A stretch of DNA of 64,000 nucleotides from an uncultured Flavobacteriales bacterium (GCA_946482515.1 CAMLRS010000012.1:1-64000), one strand, 5' to 3'. Positions 38,470-46,461 are shown, counted from the first letter of the stretch. Notes: generated by a model from the letters alone, not told the origin. A program made the numbers and translations.

Positions 38470-40225
38470 TGGAAAACCCCTCACGCTCGATCTCAATATC
38501 GTGCTGACGAACGAAGAACTAAAGAGCAACGTTTCTAAGTTGGCATCATTTATTCGATCTTACGAAGGTGGCGGTTGGGATGATGCTAAAAAAAAGGCAG
38601 CGGAATTGCTTAAAAGCGGAAAAGCTGATAGCTACATTAACCAGGTACGGAAAGCGGTAGAACAGTTAGAACAACAGGGAGAAGACATTTCTATCCCCGT
38701 CAATAAGCGCAGAAAGCCAAGCACACAATCTGTTTATGAGAAGAATTATCATAAGCTCATGGAGATCGCTCCGGGATTAGAGGAGAAATTACTCAACTAT
38801 AATGGGGGAGAAATTTCCGGCAAGTCGACTCGCACCGGCTATATGGACTTTATTATCGAGTTGATTAGTCTCGATAAGGACAGCTTTTACCTTATGCTTC
38901 TGCACGTCGAAAGAAAGGGTGGTAAGGTCCAATCAAATCCGGAAATGGAAATCCGGGTAGAGCTGGATAAGAAAAAGATCGAAGCCATATCGTATGAAGA
39001 CGTAGAGAAACAAATCAATGTTTACGAGGATAAGCACGATCGGGAAGTAGTAAATAGAAAGGAAAGGAAGGCACAGAATGACTATCTGGCTACCTGGCTC
39101 AAAAATCTGAAATCACAGGGACACAGGATCAAATGGATAGAACCGGATTCTACCGGGATACCTCCAAGTGAAATCATTGACAAGTATCAGAAAAAAGAAG
39201 AGAAAGAAGCTCCTACGGAAATTGAAAAGCCGAAGGAACTGGCAAAAGAATCCCCATTAGAAAAGACAAAGGAAGATCCACAGCTTGCAAAAATCATTTC
39301 GCTTTCAAGTGGGTTATCTGAACCGGATCACAAGGAACTGGTAAAACGGTTTGTCAGATTGGTTTCTACCCACGAAAACACAGACGATGATGTAGAGGTC
39401 ATGAGAATACTCGGTCACTTCGCCGAAAAGGGCGAAATACACCTCTATTTTTTAAATGCCTGGGAAAAGATAAAACAGCGTGACTACGATCACCTGATAG
39501 CATTAAACTATCTACGTATGCATCTGCTTGTCCCGGATCTGCTGGAAACTCTCAAAAAGGAAGGAGGGATAATACAGCTTGTTTCAGATCGTTCCAAAAC
39601 TGTTTTTCGCATGCAGCTCGGCGATGATCGCAAACCTAGTCAGACAGTGATAGGTATCTATCAGCAGAACGGTAAGGTTCCTGAACCGACTTTACTTATT
39701 CGTGTTCACAGTGATTCAAAGACGATTAGTATCGACCTCTCAGCGAATAGCTTTTCAGGTTCGCGTGATTTTAACGCCGAACGGAAAGACCCGTATGCAG
39801 AAGGTTTGTATCAAGCTGCAATAGCCTTTGAGCGCTGGTTGAAATACCTCGATCTGAAAGGATTTAAACCTGTATTGGTACAGATGAAAAAAGTCGAAGA
39901 TCAGACCCATGTAGTCGAAGAGCCTGACGAAAACGATGAGCATTATATCAACAAAGACATCCCCGATTTTGAGCCAGGTAAAGTAAAGCTAACCGAAGCT
40001 CATGAAAAACGGGGTGTTACACAGAAAATCATTGATCGAATTAATGACACGAAAGAAGGCGTTACCCTTTTTCCTCGCTCTAAAGACATGATCGCCAATA
40101 CGCGTAATAAAGCCACAGACAAAGCAATCAAGGCTAAAAAGCCGGGATTCCGGTTGTCAGCAACGGGTAAGTTTTATTACGAAGGACGAAGCAATCGGGC
40201 GGACCGTACAAAAAGAGGCTTATAA
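38459..40225 (+). CDS. Large hypothetical protein of the rightward operon
   Basis: A 588-residue protein with a repeated unit: YMDFIIELISLDKDSFYLMLLHVERK followed by NPEMEIRVE (about 135-185), and a second related region (IIQLVSDRSKTVFRMQLG ... PTLLIRVHSDSKTISIDL, about 375-430). The pattern is like DUF6908-type domains found on Bacteroidota plasmids and phages. A Lys/Glu-rich linker joins them. The C-terminus LSATGKFYYEGRSNRADR resembles the short SGKxYYExRxNRSD tail seen on many Bacteroidota mobile-element proteins. A DNA-transaction role is guessed from position only. No polymerase, helicase or nickase motif is seen. Confidence 0.5.
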   Translation: MPSSGKPLTLDLNIVLTNEELKSNVSKLASFIRSYEGGGWDDAKKKAAELLKSGKADSYINQVRKAVEQLEQQGEDISIPVNKRRKPSTQSVYEKNYHKLMEIAPGLEEKLLNYNGGEISGKSTRTGYMDFIIELISLDKDSFYLMLLHVERKGGKVQSNPEMEIRVELDKKKIEAISYEDVEKQINVYEDKHDREVVNRKERKAQNDYLATWLKNLKSQGHRIKWIEPDSTGIPPSEIIDKYQKKEEKEAPTEIEKPKELAKESPLEKTKEDPQLAKIISLSSGLSEPDHKELVKRFVRLVSTHENTDDDVEVMRILGHFAEKGEIHLYFLNAWEKIKQRDYDHLIALNYLRMHLLVPDLLETLKKEGGIIQLVSDRSKTVFRMQLGDDRKPSQTVIGIYQQNGKVPEPTLLIRVHSDSKTISIDLSANSFSGSRDFNAERKDPYAEGLYQAAIAFERWLKYLDLKGFKPVLVQMKKVEDQTHVVEEPDENDEHYINKDIPDFEPGKVKLTEAHEKRGVTQKIIDRINDTKEGVTLFPRSKDMIANTRNKATDKAIKAKKPGFRLSATGKFYYEGRSNRADRTKRGL

Positions 40226-40240
40226 AAGAACCCCTAAGTC

Positions 40241-40498
40241 ATGAAAGAGAATCAACACCGGCAAAAATGGATCGTAGGTCCGGAAATGCCGCACGAGAAA
40301 GAAATGGATGAAAAAGGACTGGAGTTTGTTGACCTAGACGAATCCATCCAGCAGGAAATACGCGATTTCGATGTAGCATATTGCATGGCGTTAAATGACT
40401 GCGACATTACAGAAGAAGAATTCAACGTACTGATAAGCATGTCTTATGAGATCGTGAAGAAAATCCAGGTTGTATACAAAGACTATCCGAGAACCTAA
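40241..40498 (+). CDS. Small acidic hypothetical protein
   Basis: An 85-residue acidic protein (MPHEKEMDEKGLEFVDLDES, then YCMALNDCDITEEEFNVLIS) with no membrane segment or known motif. It lies 15 nt after the large gene and its stop is 9 nt before the next start. Confidence 0.5.
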   Translation: MKENQHRQKWIVGPEMPHEKEMDEKGLEFVDLDESIQQEIRDFDVAYCMALNDCDITEEEFNVLISMSYEIVKKIQVVYKDYPRT

Positions 40499-40507
40499 TT
40501 GATCACC

Positions 40508-40990
40508 ATGAATATTCCAAGCAATTTTAATATGCAAACGAAAGAGTTTGTACAGGCGGTGACAAAGTTCTGTTTGTACCTCAGTAAGTTTGGTGCAAAG
40601 GCAATGGGGGATTACTTAGATAGTATTCCTCTTCGGATGACAAAAGCCGATGGTAAGCATTTAGGGGCTTTCATCATTGGTAAAATCTGCCAGGAGTATG
40701 AGAACACTAGTCAGCCAATTACCAGACACGACCTGTTTTCATCGAAGGAACGCAGACAGGATTTAGCCGAAGCACGGATGTTGCTTTGCGTTTTTGCCCA
40801 CCAATACGTTCAGCTCGATAACTCCGAGATTTCAGCTATGTTCAATAAGACACGTCACTTTGCTAAACGCGCACTGTCTGATTTTGAAAAGCTGGACGAA
40901 TCCATACCGGGACACCGGAAGCTAATAGCTAAGTACAGAAAGATCGACACGTTGATCCGCGCTTACGTCGATTTCAAACCTAAATCATAG
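40508..40990 (+). CDS. DnaA domain-IV-like DNA-binding protein
   Basis: A 160-residue protein (ATG 40508; an in-frame TTG lies at 40499). Its centre, ITRHDLFSSKERRQDLAEAR, then MLLCVFAHQYVQ and NSEISAMFNKTRHFAKRAL, follows the plan of DnaA domain IV: basic loop, S-x-x-R-R-x-x-x-x-A-R helix, then an I-x-x-x-F helix-turn-helix with a R-H pair in the signature position. That domain binds DnaA boxes. No AAA+ part is present, so it may mark the element's own origin or regulate its genes. This is a motif reading, not a search result. Confidence 0.5.
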   Translation: MNIPSNFNMQTKEFVQAVTKFCLYLSKFGAKAMGDYLDSIPLRMTKADGKHLGAFIIGKICQEYENTSQPITRHDLFSSKERRQDLAEARMLLCVFAHQYVQLDNSEISAMFNKTRHFAKRALSDFEKLDESIPGHRKLIAKYRKIDTLIRAYVDFKPKS

Positions 40991-40995
40991 AAATC

Positions 40996-41898
40996 ATGGA
41001 TTTTTATAAGCGGGCTGCTACCGGAAGGTACAGTCACGATGAGCAGATGCTTTTGCAGTCCATTCAAAAGCTCATTGAAGAAAAACAGATACCGATTGAA
41101 GATATACCTGAGTGCCATTCAATTGATGACCTTATTGAGGTCAAACAGTTGCTGGAAAATTATGGGGAGGCAATGCCATCTGGGGTAGTGGAAGATCTCA
41201 CGATCCTGGAATCAGCAGTAGAATCAGTAAACGAAGGAGAGTCAGCTTCAGTGCTGAATGATGAGGGCATTACTACAGGAGATTGGAACGAGGATTCCGA
41301 TGCTTTCATCGCAGCTGACTACGATCCGTTTAATGAGCCTATTATTGAGCGATCTTATACGCAAGCGGATACAGACGCAACTAACCTGTCGGATGAAGGG
41401 GAAGAGCATTTAGAACTTGAAGATACAAAGAGCTCACCGCTTGCTGATCTGCCACCGCATACCAAACGGAAGGCAGCGGAACAGACTGCGGATACGCTGC
41501 TGAAAGGCTACGCACAGTTTGCACCTATGCCCTTTAAATGGATGGCAAAGCTACCCGAGAGCAAGATCGAAAAGATGGCGTTTAATGGCGAACTGGATTT
41601 ATCGATTGAGGTTTCCGAAGGATTGACCTTTGATGACTACATGAAACAGACTAATGCACAGATCGATGAAATCTTTGAGGTCGATGGGGACACTCTCAGT
41701 GATATTCGCGAGCCGCTCATTGAGGTACTTATGGAACAGGACATGGTGCTTACGCCGGCACAGCGATTGACAGCAGCCATTATCAGCCACTTGGCGCAGA
41801 TGTTTACTGTTGCTCTGAAGTTGCGCCAGCAAAATAATCGCATCCTTTCTTATCAAAAGCATCTGACATTCTTAGCACAAGGCTCAAGGGTCGCATAA
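40996..41898 (+). CDS. Hypothetical acidic protein before the ATPase
   Basis: A 300-residue protein with an acidic N-terminal half (EEHLELEDTKSSPLADLPPH) and a helical C-terminal half (AEQTADTLLKGYAQFAPMPF, TPAQRLTAAIISHLAQMFTV, ending LRQQNNRILSYQKHLTFL). No known motif. It directly precedes the ATPase gene (32 nt), so the two products may work together. Confidence 0.5.
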   Translation: MDFYKRAATGRYSHDEQMLLQSIQKLIEEKQIPIEDIPECHSIDDLIEVKQLLENYGEAMPSGVVEDLTILESAVESVNEGESASVLNDEGITTGDWNEDSDAFIAADYDPFNEPIIERSYTQADTDATNLSDEGEEHLELEDTKSSPLADLPPHTKRKAAEQTADTLLKGYAQFAPMPFKWMAKLPESKIEKMAFNGELDLSIEVSEGLTFDDYMKQTNAQIDEIFEVDGDTLSDIREPLIEVLMEQDMVLTPAQRLTAAIISHLAQMFTVALKLRQQNNRILSYQKHLTFLAQGSRVA

Positions 41899-41930
41899 TA
41901 GAACCCTAATGTACCCTAAATCTTCTTCTC

Positions 41931-42788
41931 ATGGCAAAACCAAGAGAAGCCAAATTAATCATGGTTGCCGGGCGTAAAGGTGTTGGAAAGACCTTTCAAA
42001 CCCTTCACCAGATAGCTGGTTATTTGAAGACCAATACCCAAAAGCAAGGGCGGAAGGTGCTGATCTTCGACGTGAACAATGAGTTCGGGAATGTCCGGGA
42101 AGACCATGAGAATCCCGGCTTCCCTAACATCGGATTAATTAAGTTATCGCAAGTCCCTGCGTTTGCTAAGATAACACGCCCTTTCGCCAGGCGTGTTTCA
42201 GTCTTTAAGGATGATGGCGAGCGCATGAATCTTTCGGAAATGGCACAAGCACTGGGTTATATACTGGAACATTACCGGAATGGTTTGCTACTCATTGAAG
42301 ACATCAGCAAATACATTACAGATTCCTTACCAGGTGATCTGATCGGTGCGATCTGTACGCAGCGGCATGTTTCTGTTGATGTAGTGATACACGTTCAAAC
42401 CGTAGGTAAGCTCTTTCACCCGAAGTTGTGGGGAAATTGCAATGAGGTCCGGTTACACCGCACAGACGATACCATCGAGCGCCACAAGAACAAGATCAGC
42501 GGAAATCTGGAACACCTGCTGATCATGGAACGGCTCATTGAACTGAAGTTTAAAGCCGGTGATATCCGATTCTGTTGCTACCTGAACAAAGACACCGGGA
42601 AGATCCGCGGGCGTTTCACGTTGAACGAGTTTAAGCAAGCGGTTGAAGACTATCTTTCGTCAAATTATCAACGCATCCTAAAGCCACTCCTTGACAAACG
42701 GCATATTTATACCGGTGAGCGTCTGTATCACAACCAGCACGAAGCTGTAGACGATTATCTGAGGTATTTGATCAAAGAGTATTTATAA
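41931..42788 (+). CDS. HerA/FtsK-like P-loop ATPase, candidate genome-packaging ATPase
   Basis: A 285-residue ATPase. Walker A is GRKGVGKT at 14-21, within LIMVAGRKGVGKTFQTLHQIAGYL, and Walker B is GLLLIEDISKYI near 116-127. A sensor-like strand DVVIHVQTVGKLFHPKLWGN follows near 150-170. The order and spacing are those of the HerA-FtsK and Zot-like group, to which the packaging ATPases of tailless membrane-containing viruses belong. It lacks FtsK membrane helices and a gamma domain. It ends the rightward operon. A Zot-like morphogenesis ATPase is the main alternative. Confidence 0.6.
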   Translation: MAKPREAKLIMVAGRKGVGKTFQTLHQIAGYLKTNTQKQGRKVLIFDVNNEFGNVREDHENPGFPNIGLIKLSQVPAFAKITRPFARRVSVFKDDGERMNLSEMAQALGYILEHYRNGLLLIEDISKYITDSLPGDLIGAICTQRHVSVDVVIHVQTVGKLFHPKLWGNCNEVRLHRTDDTIERHKNKISGNLEHLLIMERLIELKFKAGDIRFCCYLNKDTGKIRGRFTLNEFKQAVEDYLSSNYQRILKPLLDKRHIYTGERLYHNQHEAVDDYLRYLIKEYL

Positions 42789-42808
42789 CGGACTATTCGC
42801 CCCTTTTC

Positions 42809-43141
42809 TTATTGTTGCAGTTTTAATACCTCATTAATAAGTGCCCTTTTATCCTTATCTAGTAAATAACTATCGAATAGTTCATACAGATTGATCTCGC
42901 CGACGCTTGCACCCTGCATATTTAGTAGTCGGGAGCAAATAATAGCAAGATGTCGAGTTTCATTGCTAGTCACCTGATCGTGAATCTCTGTTGACAAAAC
43001 GAACCCATTTCTGCGCGCAAAATAATCTGGAAATAAATTGTTTATCAAATCCACTAAAATCCGGTGCTGATCGCCAGGAGGCAGATTTTGAATATCCTTT
43101 ATTATCGTTGAGCTTTGCGCTAATTTTTCTCTTTTAGCCAT
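42809..43141 (-). CDS. Hypothetical soluble protein
   Basis: A 110-residue protein from ATG 43141 (MAKREKLAQSSTIIKDIQNL). The frame extends upstream to 43255, but that part overlaps the lipoprotein gene in another frame. It is helical (FPDYFARRNGFVLSTEIHDQ, LINEVLKLQQ at the end), with no recognised motif. It is convergent with the ATPase gene, 20 nt apart, and follows the lipoprotein gene after 10 nt. Confidence 0.45.
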   Translation of the reverse strand: MAKREKLAQSSTIIKDIQNLPPGDQHRILVDLINNLFPDYFARRNGFVLSTEIHDQVTSNETRHLAIICSRLLNMQGASVGEINLYELFDSYLLDKDKRALINEVLKLQQ

Positions 43142-43151
43142 ATTGTCGGGG

Positions 43152-43706
43152 TTAATAAGGTTCTGCCGAAATAATTGTAAAACTGGATGATTCTGCGTTT
43201 TCCCACCAGCCCTCGATTTTATGCCGGAACGCAACACTACTATTAGCCGGTACAAATTCCATTACTGTAAATGTCTCCCTTCCCAATATCACTCCAGTTT
43301 TAGATTTGAAGAACACTGTCATTTTCACATTCTTAAAACCGGATATTGATGCTGAGTTATAAATCTTACCTTCAATTAGGGTATTTCCCACGAGATTTAC
43401 TCGCCAAGTATAATCAGCACTCAGATAATTAACGGGCGAAGCTATTTCCTTTTGATACAAATCATCCCTTAACTCCTGTTCAGTAGGTCGGTGATTTTGG
43501 GATTGGCTTGCTTGTTGCCTGGAAGATTCCGTAAACATACCACCTTCGCTATTCTGGTTACCTTCTCCATCTCGAAGTTCTAGTTCTTTTTCACGCAGTT
43601 CTAATTCACGTTCTCGTAATTCCAGCTCTTTTTCCCTGGCAGCATTGTTACAACCCATCATAATGCATACAAGTGGTATAAAAAGAGATAATAGTGATTG
43701 TTTCAT
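43152..43706 (-). CDS. Lipoprotein with ELR-type heptad repeats
   Basis: A 184-residue protein. The lipobox (FIPLVCIMMGC, Cys19) is followed by three near-identical 7-residue repeats (EKELELR, ERELELR, EKELELR) that should form a coiled coil. A Ser/Gln-rich linker and a C-terminal beta-sandwich-like domain follow (NTLIEGKIYNSASISGFKNVKMTVFF, SSVAFRHKIEGWW), resembling the FxLYD type. It should sit at the outer or inner membrane facing the periplasm. Function unknown. Confidence 0.6.
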   Translation of the reverse strand: MKQSLLSLFIPLVCIMMGCNNAAREKELELRERELELREKELELRDGEGNQNSEGGMFTESSRQQASQSQNHRPTEQELRDDLYQKEIASPVNYLSADYTWRVNLVGNTLIEGKIYNSASISGFKNVKMTVFFKSKTGVILGRETFTVMEFVPANSSVAFRHKIEGWWENAESSSFTIISAEPY

Positions 43707-44006
43707 AATAGTATCAGGTATTTCGGACTAAAATAAGCGCTTTGCTTCAATCTGAAAACGGATCGTCAAAAAAACATAACTGCCCTTTGTCAGTGGGCAA
43801 ATAGATTTTTTTGTCAAAAATGGCAGCAGCATTTGCCCGTTTTGCCCAACTAGGGTGGGCGATCCCTGTTTTTTGTTGTCGCATCGGCTTAAAAATGAAA
43901 TAAAAAAAAGCAACTGACCATTAACGATGGGCAACTAGCTCTTTTAATAGAAGATTACTTCCACTCCTCAAATATTACTTTTACATTTAATGAAAACGAA
44001 CTTATA
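43707..44006. other. AT-rich intergenic region with TTGCCC words
   Basis: No convincing gene. The hexamer TTGCCC or its complement GGGCAA occurs four times between about 43795 and 43935, two of them directly repeated. A short TGCCC/GGGCA hairpin lies at 43781-43799. The words could be regulator-binding sites. A minus-strand frame at 43728-43934 has no supporting feature. Confidence 0.3.
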
Positions 44007-44666
44007 ATGGGAGTCGTACTCGATATAGCTACTATTGTGTTAATCGTCGTTCTGATAATATTAAGAATATTTGTCCCCAGTTTTATTAAGGCAAAAGCTG
44101 AAAACCTGGCTAAAAAACAAGACATTGAGGAACTCACTAAGTTAGTAAAGGAAGTTGAGTCAAAATTTGACGAACGTTTGCACGAGTTTAAAGCAAATGT
44201 TGATCTTTCCGCGCAAATGCGATTGAATCTACATGACGAAGAGCGGCGATCATTAATAGACCTTCATTTGAAAGTTATTCAGTATTATAACTATAATGTG
44301 GATGTTTTCTCTGGAGTAGCTATTTTTTTCGAGGATCAAGATAAAATATTTGACCATTTACGATACAGGCGTGTGCTAAATGAAGAGGTATTTATTGCTT
44401 TTACAAGGTTTGTGTTAATTACGAATATCGATACTGATTTACATAGTAGTTTAGAACAGTTGATTGATAGGCTAAATCAATTTGGTGGAGAGATTACGTG
44501 GTTTGCTGAACAAATTGTTCAGAGAAAGGGCAATATCGAAAAGCTCCATGAATTAATGGATTCTCATGTTGAAAAAGCGAAGACATTAGTTGCCGCCGCC
44601 GCTCCGTTACTTGCAGAAGTAACTATTTTGATGAGAGAACACATACACGCTAAAACTATGGCTTAA
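44007..44666 (+). CDS. Membrane-anchored coiled-coil protein
   Basis: A 219-residue protein with one N-terminal membrane helix (DIATIVLIVVLIILRIFV) followed by LAKKQDIEELTKLVKEVESKFDE, a short coiled coil found at the start of many membrane proteins of accessory islands. A long helical domain makes up the rest. It is very AT-rich, a lone gene in a low-GC island. No catalytic motif is seen. An anti-phage role is conceivable from the setting but not supported by sequence. Confidence 0.5.
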   Translation: MGVVLDIATIVLIVVLIILRIFVPSFIKAKAENLAKKQDIEELTKLVKEVESKFDERLHEFKANVDLSAQMRLNLHDEERRSLIDLHLKVIQYYNYNVDVFSGVAIFFEDQDKIFDHLRYRRVLNEEVFIAFTRFVLITNIDTDLHSSLEQLIDRLNQFGGEITWFAEQIVQRKGNIEKLHELMDSHVEKAKTLVAAAAPLLAEVTILMREHIHAKTMA

Positions 44667-44712
44667 TAGTAGATCGAGTCACATCTTCAAAGGGAATGGA
44701 GTTGTGAATTGA

Positions 44713-45201
44713 CTAATGTTGCTTGACAGCGATCTGTCGAATTGTATCATAATGGTAGGATGTATCATCAGCTTCCCAATAAGGTCCGTTCTCCTGAATG
44801 TAATTGAATTCTAAGGTATCATTGGAAAAGATATTATAGGCACGTGAGCCGAGATCAGTGGTATTCCAATGATTTCCTTGAGCATCGTAAATACCTGCAC
44901 AATTTCCTATACGAAAGCTATTGGTATATGGAGAATCCTCGTTCTGATATATGGCTGTGTTAGTAGCACCAATGAAATTGGAGAATCGGAAAAAGTATAT
45001 CTCACCACCATTAAAAAAGTCTGGTTGGGTGGTAAACTTAATTTCCATGTCGTACAAAAATACTCCAGAGGTGTCATATACTTTGTAATCACCAGGAATG
45101 AGTTTCCATTTGGTGTTAATTAATGCCGTATTTGGTGCAGAGTCTTTTTCACAGCTGGTCAGTGTGGCAATGGCAATAAGTGAATACAGTAGCTTCCTCA
45201 T
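44713..45201 (-). CDS. Hypothetical lipoprotein
   Basis: A 162-residue protein from ATG 45201 (MRKLLYSLIAIATLTSC, Cys17 lipidation site). The mature part is beta-rich (NTKWKLIPGDYKVYDTSGVF, EIYFFRFSNF, DTLEFNYIQENG), as in lipocalin-like or META-type small Bacteroidota lipoproteins. Three extra residues from ATG 45210 are possible. No neighbour suggests its job. Confidence 0.55.
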   Translation of the reverse strand: MRKLLYSLIAIATLTSCEKDSAPNTALINTKWKLIPGDYKVYDTSGVFLYDMEIKFTTQPDFFNGGEIYFFRFSNFIGATNTAIYQNEDSPYTNSFRIGNCAGIYDAQGNHWNTTDLGSRAYNIFSNDTLEFNYIQENGPYWEADDTSYHYDTIRQIAVKQH

Positions 45202-45239
45202 AGTGGGCATTCCAATAGTGATTCGGCTAAGATAGAATT

Positions 45240-45431
45240 TTAATAAATATTCTTCCGTGTATTAGAAGTATCGTCTTGCAATTTTTGATCAAAGTGTTTT
45301 TCAGAACTTTTTGAGTGATGCATAGTTTTGACACCAGACTCTGAGTGATTTGATTTAGGTCCAAAAGCAACCTTTGAAGCCATACCACACGTAAAAGCAA
45401 TAAGACATAATTTCAAACCCAGATATTTCAT
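45240..45431 (-). CDS. Small exported protein, doubtful
   Basis: A 63-residue frame with a signal-like start (MKYLGLKLCLIAFTCGMASK) and a Ser/His/Lys-rich tail. It lies 4 nt after the stop of the XRE gene at 45436-45696 and could be co-transcribed. Length and composition give little support. Confidence 0.35.
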   Translation of the reverse strand: MKYLGLKLCLIAFTCGMASKVAFGPKSNHSESGVKTMHHSKSSEKHFDQKLQDDTSNTRKNIY

Positions 45432-45435
45432 CGAA

Positions 45436-45696
45436 CTATTCTTCCTTGGTTTCCTTCATCAACTCTGATATAGTAGTCTCTAAAACCTGACTGATCCGAA
45501 ACAATAAGATGAAACTGATATTTACTTGTCCTGCTTCAATCCTACGAATATGCCTTGAATCGGTTTTTACAGTCTTCTCAGATTTAACTTCAAAAGCTAA
45601 TTGACCTTGGCTCATTTTCTTCTTAGTCCGCAAGATGCGAATGGAATTACCAATGGTAACCAGCAATTTTCTTTCAGATTCTTCAACCACATGCAA
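45436..45696 (-). CDS. XRE-family HTH regulator
   Basis: An 86-residue helix-turn-helix protein (IGNSIRILRTKKKMSQGQLA, then SRHIRRIEAGQVNISFILLF, ISQVLETTISELMKE). The order of helices is that of Cro/CI-type domains, with a longer loop (KSEKTVKTD) between helices 2 and 3. The gene lies in the accessory region next to a second XRE gene. Its target is not known. Confidence 0.75.
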   Translation of the reverse strand: MHVVEESERKLLVTIGNSIRILRTKKKMSQGQLAFEVKSEKTVKTDSRHIRRIEAGQVNISFILLFRISQVLETTISELMKETKEE

Positions 45697-45794
45697 ATAA
45701 AGAATTTGAAAAATTGCCTTTGAGGGATTAAATGTCCTATATTTGGGCGCGACAAAAAAATCACAACGTGCTCAATTCCACTAGACACAAAAAA

Positions 45795-46040
45795 TTAAAG
45801 GCTTTCTGGCTCTTCGCCCAGCTTCTCATAGGTAGAAAAAAACTCAGAGATTGTGACCCCAAGGTATTCACACAAGCGTTCTACAGAAGTGATACTAAGA
45901 TCTCTATTACCCTGTTCGATACGACCGACATGAATACCGGTATCGTGCAGAATATCTTCCTGCTTTATCTTTTTTGCTTTTCGAAGTTCTTTGCTACGAT
46001 CAGCAATAAAAGCTGTAATGGACTTACTTGTTTCACTCAC
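45795..46040 (-). CDS. XRE-family HTH regulator facing a palindromic operator
   Basis: An 81-residue single-domain Cro/CI-type regulator (IADRSKELRKAKKIKQEDIL, HDTGIHVGRIEQGNRDLSIT, VERLCEYLGVTISEFF). It is divergent from the gene at 46122, and the 81-nt gap holds a perfect 24-bp palindrome 31 nt before its start. It probably represses both genes through that site. Confidence 0.8.
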   Translation of the reverse strand: MSETSKSITAFIADRSKELRKAKKIKQEDILHDTGIHVGRIEQGNRDLSITSVERLCEYLGVTISEFFSTYEKLGEEPESL

Positions 46041-46070
46041 ACAGCAAATGTCCTTTCAAAATGATTTTAA

Positions 46071-46094
46071 AATTATTACCGTTCGGTAATAATT
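46071..46094. promoter_or_regulatory. Perfect 24-bp operator palindrome
   Basis: Arms AATTATTACCG and CGGTAATAATT with a TT centre. It lies 31 nt upstream of the XRE start on one side and ends 1 nt before a TATATTTG -7 box (46096-46103) on the other. A bound dimer would block the promoter of the 46122 gene and possibly the regulator's own promoter. Confidence 0.75.
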
Positions 46095-46095
46095 G

Positions 46096-46103
46096 TATAT
46101 TTG
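46096..46103 (+). promoter_or_regulatory. -7 box (TATATTTG) controlled by the XRE operator
   Basis: Exact TANNTTTG match directly next to the operator, 18 nt before ATG 46122. Confidence 0.55.
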
Positions 46104-46121
46104 CCTCCAAACCACATAAAA

Positions 46122-46403
46122 ATGAAAGAGATCATTATTCAACTGATTGAATGCGATATAAAAATTGCCCGAATGGTTCACTTACTTGGAAAAAACAAAG
46201 TTGATGCCCGAATCTATTTACCCTCATCATCGCGTTGCCTTTTTAGACTGATAGGAATAGATGAAAACAAGCTTGATGACCCGAATTTACAAACGCAATA
46301 TTTGATCATGATCGACGAGTTGGCTTCGCCGGAATCCGCGATCACAATATCGCAAATGCGCTCGTACATAGAAAAGATATTCTTAACACTCAAAAATTGG
46401 TAA
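46122..46403 (+). CDS. Hypothetical protein paired with the XRE regulator
   Basis: A 93-residue helical protein (MKEIIIQLIECDIKIARMVH) with a conserved-looking middle (SRCLFRLIGIDENKLDDPNL) and a C-terminal helix (ISQMRSYIEKIFLTLKNW). It starts at ATG 46122; an earlier in-frame codon at 46101 lies inside the promoter. It is divergent from the XRE gene with a shared operator, an arrangement like a toxin-antitoxin or phage-type switch. No toxin motif is visible. Confidence 0.55.
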   Translation: MKEIIIQLIECDIKIARMVHLLGKNKVDARIYLPSSSRCLFRLIGIDENKLDDPNLQTQYLIMIDELASPESAITISQMRSYIEKIFLTLKNW

Positions 46404-46461
46404 TATGAAACCTTTGCCGACTAAACTAAACCAATTACGAATAATTCATACCGAAAGCGAA

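Noticed and set aside
24021..42788. Tailed (Caudovirales-type) prophage
   Set aside because: No terminase, portal, capsid protease, tail tube, tape-measure or baseplate protein could be recognised, and nearly all operon products are short membrane proteins.
24021..42788. Integrative conjugative element
   Set aside because: No relaxase, coupling protein with membrane helices, VirB4 or other Tra protein was seen. The only P-loop ATPase is short and of HerA/Zot type.
43728..43934. Minus-strand frame of 68 codons in the TTGCCC-rich region
   Set aside because: There is no promoter, signal, helix pattern or operon link, and it is in an AT-rich stretch where chance frames are common.
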